In this document: piece after piece, positions 5,764 to 9,241 of the stretch | How the letters are laid out: every line of letters starts with the position of its first letter | Position numbering within the stretch: position 1 is the first letter of the stretch | NCBI GenBank assembly: GCA_934446285.1 | Contig: CAKSEI010000047.1 | Span: 1-9,241, forward strand | Source of the DNA: an uncultured Eubacteriales bacterium | GTDB lineage: Bacteria; Bacillota; Clostridia; Oscillospirales; CAG-272 | Length of the DNA: 9,241 bases | Direction of reading: 5' to 3' | The notes under the pieces: generated by a model | Seen by the model: only the letters and a program-made list of their open reading frames with translations | What the model was told of the DNA's origin: nothing | The model's database searches: none | Position numbers and translations under genes: made by a program

Positions 5764-7125
5764 TTAATCAACACTGTTTTTTAAAAAATCAAGTATCCTT
5801 TTCTTTTGCGCATTACAAAAGATATTTTTAGCATAATGGCTGAGAGCCTCGGATTCAAAATCGCAGCACTGGTCAACGCACAAGTTGCAAAATCGCATCG
5901 CCCAACATGATTTGCATTCATTCTCGGTCAATTTGCCTATGTTAAGGAATTCTTCGATTTTTTCTTCATTTATGCCGGTACTGATATTACCTATAGATAG
6001 TTCTTTAAATTCGCAGGCTTTTTCGCACGGAAAGAAAACCCCTCTGCAATCAGCAAATAATCTATTCACACCCGCAACGCAAGGTCCGCTGTGATGCCAC
6101 GAACCGCATATCTGCTTTTTATCACTGTAGCATTCTCCGTATCTTTCTGTAGGCTCATTGATTCCCGCCAAGTTATTTTTCTCGTCGGTAACCATTTTCC
6201 CTTTATCAAATGTCATCTTTTCGCGGTAATCTATTCCTCGCAAATTAACATTCAAAGGATTAACTTTTTTTATTCCGACCGACGCGAAGAAATCCTGAAC
6301 CTCGCTGTAATTCTCATCATCAAACACTACCGGCATAAATGATATAGCCTCTTCAAAGTAATTTTTATTTATCTCCTTAATTCTTTTAATATTCTCAAAA
6401 ACAGTATCATATGTTCCCTTGCCTGTTATGCCGAATTTTCTGTGTTTATCCTGAATCTCCTTATTTCCATCAAAGCTGATTGCAATACGGAATTTATGTT
6501 TAATGAAAAAATGTATCATACTTTCATTCATAACAGATGCATTAGTCGTCATGTTAAAGCTAACCGCTTTTGTTTCAAACAAAGTTTCGGCGTAGTCAAC
6601 TATTTTTTCGATAAGCCCAAAATTCAGCAGAGGTTCCCCGCCGTAAAAATATATTGCAACATCATAAGAATTGCATGAGTGCATATAAAAATAATCAAGA
6701 GCCTTTTGGGCGGTTTCCCAAGTCATGTTATTTTCATTATGTACATGCTCAAAGCCATTATCCACCGCAAAAGTGCAATACCTGCAATTAAAATTACAAT
6801 TTTGCGTAACCTGAAATATAATCTCAGTCAGACATTTATCGGCAAGCAGTGAAACATACGGTATAAGCGGATGCTCAATTTTATCGATAAAATTATACCT
6901 AAGCATTCCTTTGTCCATCAGCAATTTTATATCATCTTTGAACCTACCGTTTTTCCCATTTGTAAGATATTCCGAACACCCGACTGTTTGCAATTCTTTT
7001 AATTCCGCATAGTGCTCTTTCGACACTTTAAGTATATGATTAGTATATGTATCATAAAGATAATATTCGCCTTTATAAATAAAGATTTTTGCCACCGGAA
7101 AATCCTGTATTTCAGTAGGCTTCAT
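5764..7125 (-). CDS. ccpM: Radical SAM/SPASM peptide maturase, CcpM-like (453 aa)
   Basis: This enzyme would bind a SAM-cleaving 4Fe-4S cluster and modify the precursor peptide, the class that installs thioether or carbon-carbon crosslinks. The radical SAM signature is CNFNCRYC with Cys110, Cys114 and Cys117, followed by the GGEPL motif at 162-166. The C-terminal SPASM-type region is cysteine-rich (340, 349, 360, 367, 371, 404, 407, 413, 416, 420, 421, 437), enough for two auxiliary clusters. The first 90 or so residues (with FIYKGEYYLYDTYTNHILKV) resemble the small peptide-recognition domain common at the N-terminus of these maturases. Length and layout suit the Cys-rich peptide maturase CcpM; I assign that name from context and memory, without a search. 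The start ATG 7125-7123 has AGGAGAA upstream, and only 3 bp separate it from the ligase stop, so the two are probably translationally coupled. The chemistry is not deducible from sequence. Confidence 0.88.
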   Translation of the reverse strand: MKPTEIQDFPVAKIFIYKGEYYLYDTYTNHILKVSKEHYAELKELQTVGCSEYLTNGKNGRFKDDIKLLMDKGMLRYNFIDKIEHPLIPYVSLLADKCLTEIIFQVTQNCNFNCRYCTFAVDNGFEHVHNENNMTWETAQKALDYFYMHSCNSYDVAIYFYGGEPLLNFGLIEKIVDYAETLFETKAVSFNMTTNASVMNESMIHFFIKHKFRIAISFDGNKEIQDKHRKFGITGKGTYDTVFENIKRIKEINKNYFEEAISFMPVVFDDENYSEVQDFFASVGIKKVNPLNVNLRGIDYREKMTFDKGKMVTDEKNNLAGINEPTERYGECYSDKKQICGSWHHSGPCVAGVNRLFADCRGVFFPCEKACEFKELSIGNISTGINEEKIEEFLNIGKLTENECKSCWAMRFCNLCVDQCCDFESEALSHYAKNIFCNAQKKRILDFLKNSVD

Positions 7126-7128
7126 CGT

Positions 7129-8349
7129 TTAATTCTCCTGAATATCAATCAATTTTTCTTTTCCGCACCGCGCTCCTTGTTCAGATTTTTGATATTCCCT
7201 AAACTTAAGAGCAATATTAAGGTTAAGCTTGCGTTTTATTATATTCTCAAATAGGCTGCAAACACTTTCTTGCCACGCAGAATTACTTAATGCAAATATA
7301 TATTCCAGCACATTTGAATGCTTGTGATATACAAAACCGAAATCAGTCACCATGTCTTTAGTACAATTGTTCAGCTCGGAAACCGCTTCAAGTAAACTGT
7401 AAGGACTTACTTCCTCTCCGCTGCTCAGTTCAATCACCTCAAGCTTCCTGCCGTATATACGTTTTATTTCCATCGTGCCTGCATTTCCGTATTCCGGTTC
7501 TATCACGTCTCCTTGTTCATATCGGATAAGCGGCATAGCCCTGTTATGCAAATTGGTAATAACAGCGTTGCCTCTACGGAATTCATCGTTCTCACCAACA
7601 TTGCGAGTCTCCAAAAAAACATTGTCATGCAATATTTCCATCCTGTGCTTAGGATTTTCAAACGATATGCCGTTCATTTCTTCAGAGCCGTACATATTAG
7701 CAAAACATGTATCGAATAATTCGATTGTATTTCTTCTTAATTCCGGAGAAAGAAGTTCCCCGACCGATTCAATATATCTCAAGGATTTCGGAGGATGTTT
7801 ATTTGTCCGTTTATACGCATTGATAAGCTTTTTTAAAACAAACGGCTGAACATACATCCAAATAGGCTGAAAATCTTCTATAAGATTAATAACATTATCA
7901 AAAGCCTCTTCCTTTTGAATCAAAGAAACATTTATCGACAAAAGGTTTTTGCTTTCGTTACCATAATAAATGGTATCTCCGTCGTTTTTAACGTCATATG
8001 TATTGAGCGTGAAGATTACATACCGCTCTCTCGGCTTTATACCATACCACTGCCATCTTTTTCTCCAAAGACACATATTGGATGCATACCAATCTTTATA
8101 ATCCCAATATACATTTATCGGTACACCGGTTGAACCGGAAGAGGATTGTCTTTTCAGAAGTTGATTATAGTATTTTGCCTTATACCCATCAGAAAACATA
8201 TTATACCTGTTTTCCTGCAGTTCCTTTCTCGTAAGGACAGGCCATTGTGTAATATCAAGCGGATTTTTTATTCCATACTCACTTATGCGTTTTTTATAAA
8301 AGTCATTGTGCTCTGAAACATACTTCAGCATCGCTTCAAGCTTTGTCAT
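7129..8349 (-). CDS. Adenylate-forming enzyme, PaaK / F390-synthetase-like (406 aa)
   Basis: This is a member of the ANL superfamily in the short phenylacetate-CoA ligase/coenzyme F390 synthetase branch, which activates a carboxylate with ATP as an acyl-adenylate. Visible motifs are the phosphate loop SSSGSTGVP (69-77), ANMYGSEE (217-224, the A5 equivalent that contacts AMP), RYEQGD (276-281, the A7 equivalent) and YGRKLE (299-304) leading into a small C-terminal domain. Its ATG overlaps the TGA of the carrier-protein gene by 4 bases, with GGCTGGGGG as ribosome binding site, so the two proteins are coupled and the carrier is the natural acceptor. No phenylacetate catabolic genes accompany it. 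I infer that it loads an acyl or carboxyl group onto the carrier for transfer to the peptide; alternatively it could activate the peptide's own C-terminus. The substrate cannot be read from the sequence. Confidence 0.85.
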   Translation of the reverse strand: MTKLEAMLKYVSEHNDFYKKRISEYGIKNPLDITQWPVLTRKELQENRYNMFSDGYKAKYYNQLLKRQSSSGSTGVPINVYWDYKDWYASNMCLWRKRWQWYGIKPRERYVIFTLNTYDVKNDGDTIYYGNESKNLLSINVSLIQKEEAFDNVINLIEDFQPIWMYVQPFVLKKLINAYKRTNKHPPKSLRYIESVGELLSPELRRNTIELFDTCFANMYGSEEMNGISFENPKHRMEILHDNVFLETRNVGENDEFRRGNAVITNLHNRAMPLIRYEQGDVIEPEYGNAGTMEIKRIYGRKLEVIELSSGEEVSPYSLLEAVSELNNCTKDMVTDFGFVYHKHSNVLEYIFALSNSAWQESVCSLFENIIKRKLNLNIALKFREYQKSEQGARCGKEKLIDIQEN

Positions 8350-8627
8350 CCCCCAGCCTCCATCTCACTTGTCGATTGTATATTTATAACACGGTCAAGA
8401 ATATCCGTAATCAAATCTGCATTTCTGAAATTTTCCATTAGCAGAGCTTCATCCGGAACTTCAATATTGAAATCCGTCTCCGTCTCTATCAAAACAGTAA
8501 CATATGTCATAGAATCCATTCCAAGGTCATCTATTAAATCCGCATATTCTATTATGTCGGCATCTACATCCTGAAATATATCGGAAAGTATTTTTATCAC
8601 TCTTTCTTTTATTTCATTTTTCTCCAT
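8346..8627 (-). CDS. Acyl-carrier-like protein of the peptide maturation system (93 aa)
   Basis: This is a four-helix carrier protein with the phosphopantetheine attachment motif DDLGMDSMTY, in which Ser39 is the expected attachment site. An acidic helix follows (ETETDFNIEVPDEALLMENF), as in standard ACPs. At 93 residues it is slightly longer than housekeeping ACP, with a polar tail ending EMEAGG. It is the first gene of the operon, overlaps the adenylating enzyme by 4 bases and has no fatty-acid synthesis genes around it, so a dedicated role in peptide maturation is more likely than lipid synthesis. It fits the ACP-related family (TIGR04069 as I recall it) found with CLI_3235-type precursors. 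The start ATG 8627-8625 has GGAGCA a few bases upstream. A phosphopantetheinyl transferase is not present in the window. Confidence 0.9.
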   Translation of the reverse strand: MEKNEIKERVIKILSDIFQDVDADIIEYADLIDDLGMDSMTYVTVLIETETDFNIEVPDEALLMENFRNADLITDILDRVINIQSTSEMEAGG

Positions 8628-8660
8628 CGATTGCTCCGTTTCTTTTCTTCATATTCAAAA

Positions 8661-8700
8661 GCAGCGCAAAATGAAGCCATAAAGACTCATTTTGCGCTGC
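8661..8700 (-). promoter_or_regulatory. Perfect 14-bp hairpin in the operon leader
   Basis: GCAGCGCAAAATGA (8661-8674) is exactly inverted at 8687-8700 around a 12-base loop. On the coding strand the stem is followed by TTTTGAAT, and the carrier-protein ribosome binding site begins about 22 bases further on. The position, between a promoter and the first gene, suits an attenuator or leaky terminator, but the U run is only four long. A stabilising 5' stem is the alternative. Confidence 0.6.
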
Positions 8701-8765
8701 ATCTCAGCAACATAAAATTTCTCCCGGCGAAATGCCTTTCGGTGACAAACAACAAAGAAAACAAC

Positions 8766-8858
8766 TTAGTGCGCCGCACGGTGTCCGACGTTGTATGCCC
8801 TGATGTATGCTCCCATTTCAGCATTTCTATATTGTTCAATGTCATTCTCCATTACCAT
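8766..8858 (-). CDS. Possible leader ORF (30 aa, or 28 from the second ATG)
   Basis: This is a short open frame from ATG 8858-8856 (alternative ATG 8852-8850) to TAA 8768-8766. It lies between the predicted transcription start and the leader hairpin, so translation of it could affect folding of the hairpin. The peptide begins MVMENDIEQYRNAEMGAY, is polar and has no run of identical residues of the amino-acid attenuator kind. No good ribosome binding site precedes either ATG, and the first would be only about 11 bases from the mRNA start. It is probably not a conserved gene; I do not recognise it. Confidence 0.2.
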   Translation of the reverse strand: MVMENDIEQYRNAEMGAYIRAYNVGHRAAH

Positions 8859-8875
8859 ATTTTTGCTGCAAATCT

Positions 8876-8904
8876 ATATTAACATGTTTTATTTAATTTG
8901 TCAA
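8876..8904 (-). promoter_or_regulatory. Predicted sigma-A promoter of the biosynthetic operon
   Basis: The minus strand has a perfect TTGACA (8904-8899), a 17-bp spacer and TAATAT (8881-8876), in an AT-rich stretch. Transcription would start near 8869 and give a leader of about 240 bases before the carrier-protein gene. It is the best promoter-like sequence I see in the window, and its orientation fits the operon. Confidence 0.65.
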
Positions 8905-9079
8905 TATTATTTTTGCGTTTATTTGCATATTCTCACAGCCTTTTTGCGGCATATATGCTTTATGTGCCCACTATTTTTCGTTTTTCCAACTTTATGTTTG
9001 TCTTATCATCTTAGCGAGGCAAAATAGCGCAATGTGTCCGCAAATTCAGACTTTTTTCGTTTGAACAAGACATAATTGA
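8905..9079. other. AT-rich intergenic stretch without a gene
   Basis: No open frame with a ribosome binding site is seen on either strand, and no clear intrinsic terminator follows the exporter that ends at 9098. An imperfect GGCA...TGCC inverted repeat near 8950-8972 is too weak to call. The first 15 or so bases past copy D (about 9066-9080) still resemble the flank of copy A, including a CGYCAAT...TGTC pattern, before the two diverge. Confidence 0.5.
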
Positions 9080-9241
9080 CGTTTTTCGTTATTATTTTTA
9101 TATATTATCCCCGTCCGCCTCGCGGTAGAGCTGCGCCTGTTTGTCGAACATTTCGGTATATATACCGCCCTTTGCGTACAGCTCGGCGTGCGTGCCGTAC
9201 TCCGCTACATGACCGTCCGCGAAAACCGCAACCTTATCGGC
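9080..9241 (-). repeat. Exporter 3'-end repeat, copy D (mosaic)
   Basis: Bases 9080-9226 match 717-863 with five differences by eye, including 18 bp beyond the stop codon. From 9225 to the window edge the sequence instead matches copy B's gene exactly (ACCGCAACCTTATCGGC, 2711-2727), where copy A's gene differs. This end is therefore a mosaic of the two complete exporters. It is in the same orientation as the other copies. Confidence 0.85.
9098..9241 (-). CDS. ABC exporter ATPase, C-terminal 47 codons (runs off right edge)
   Basis: The frame is open from the window edge to TAA at 9100-9098. The peptide begins ADKVAVFADGHVAEYG and ends YREADGDNI, equivalent to the last residues after the H-loop in the two complete exporters. 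It therefore belongs to a fourth member of the paralogous set. Compared with the exporter at 735-2552 it shares the DGDNI tail but has QLYRE in place of HFYRE; compared with that at 2590-4377 it shares ADKVAVF. Its membrane and catalytic parts lie outside the window. It is separated from the biosynthetic genes by the promoter at 8876-8904, so it belongs to an upstream transcription unit. Confidence 0.9.
   Translation of the reverse strand, partial: ADKVAVFADGHVAEYGTHAELYAKGGIYTEMFDKQAQLYREADGDNI

Noticed and set aside
7129..8349. Phenylacetate catabolism enzyme (true PaaK).
   Set aside because: No phenylacetate degradation genes are nearby, and the gene is coupled to a carrier protein and a peptide maturase.
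8346..8627. Housekeeping fatty-acid ACP.
   Set aside because: No fatty-acid synthesis genes accompany it and it overlaps the adenylating enzyme of the peptide operon.
9080..9241. Insertion sequence or phage attachment site at the repeats.
   Set aside because: No transposase or integrase, no terminal inverted repeats and no target duplication are visible; the repeat is coding sequence of paralogous genes.
1..9241. CRISPR arrays, tRNA or rRNA genes.
   Set aside because: No regularly spaced repeats, and no cloverleaf or rRNA-like sequence was seen on either strand.

Overview
The window looks like a chromosomal segment of a low-to-moderate GC Gram-positive anaerobe, probably class Clostridia. 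The grounds are strong AGGAGG-type ribosome binding sites, a TTGACA/TAATAT promoter, and a radical-SAM peptide-maturation cassette of the kind described mainly in Clostridia. Every gene I can support is on the minus strand, so the map reads right to left. All family names come from reading the proteins, not from a search.

Right edge: the C-terminal 47 codons of an ABC transporter ATPase (9098-9241), then about 470 bases without a clear gene. This gap holds a good sigma-A promoter (8876-8904), a doubtful 30-codon leader ORF and a perfect 14-bp hairpin. Next comes a tight biosynthetic block: an acyl-carrier-like protein (8346-8627), an adenylate-forming PaaK/F390-synthetase-like enzyme (7129-8349, overlapping by 4 bases), a radical SAM/SPASM peptide maturase (5764-7125), a 311-residue accessory protein resembling the TIGR04066 'peptide maturation system' family (4804-5739), and a 53-residue Cys-containing candidate precursor peptide (4510-4671). 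Downstream are two complete fused permease-ATPase exporters (2590-4377 and 735-2552) and the start of a third (1-491, running off the left edge).

Together these look like a RiPP (ribosomally made, post-translationally modified peptide) operon of the type Haft and colleagues described around CLI_3235-like bacteriocin precursors: precursor, CcpM-type radical SAM enzyme, ACP-related protein, TIGR04066 protein and an adenylating enzyme. The likely scheme is that the radical SAM enzyme modifies the precursor, the ligase/ACP pair supplies or handles an activated acyl or carboxylate group, and the ABC proteins export the product. No leader peptidase is visible; neither complete exporter has room for a C39 domain.

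The most unusual features are these. (1) A second precursor-like C-terminal core, without a start, lies in the 243-bp gap between two exporter genes (596-715). (2) The last 107 bp of the two complete exporter genes are base-for-base identical although the rest of the genes is widely diverged, and the partial exporter at the right edge carries the same module as a mosaic of the two. This points to gene conversion or recombination and places the biosynthetic operon between direct, in-frame repeats. (3) The AT-rich biosynthetic genes sit among much more GC-rich exporter genes.
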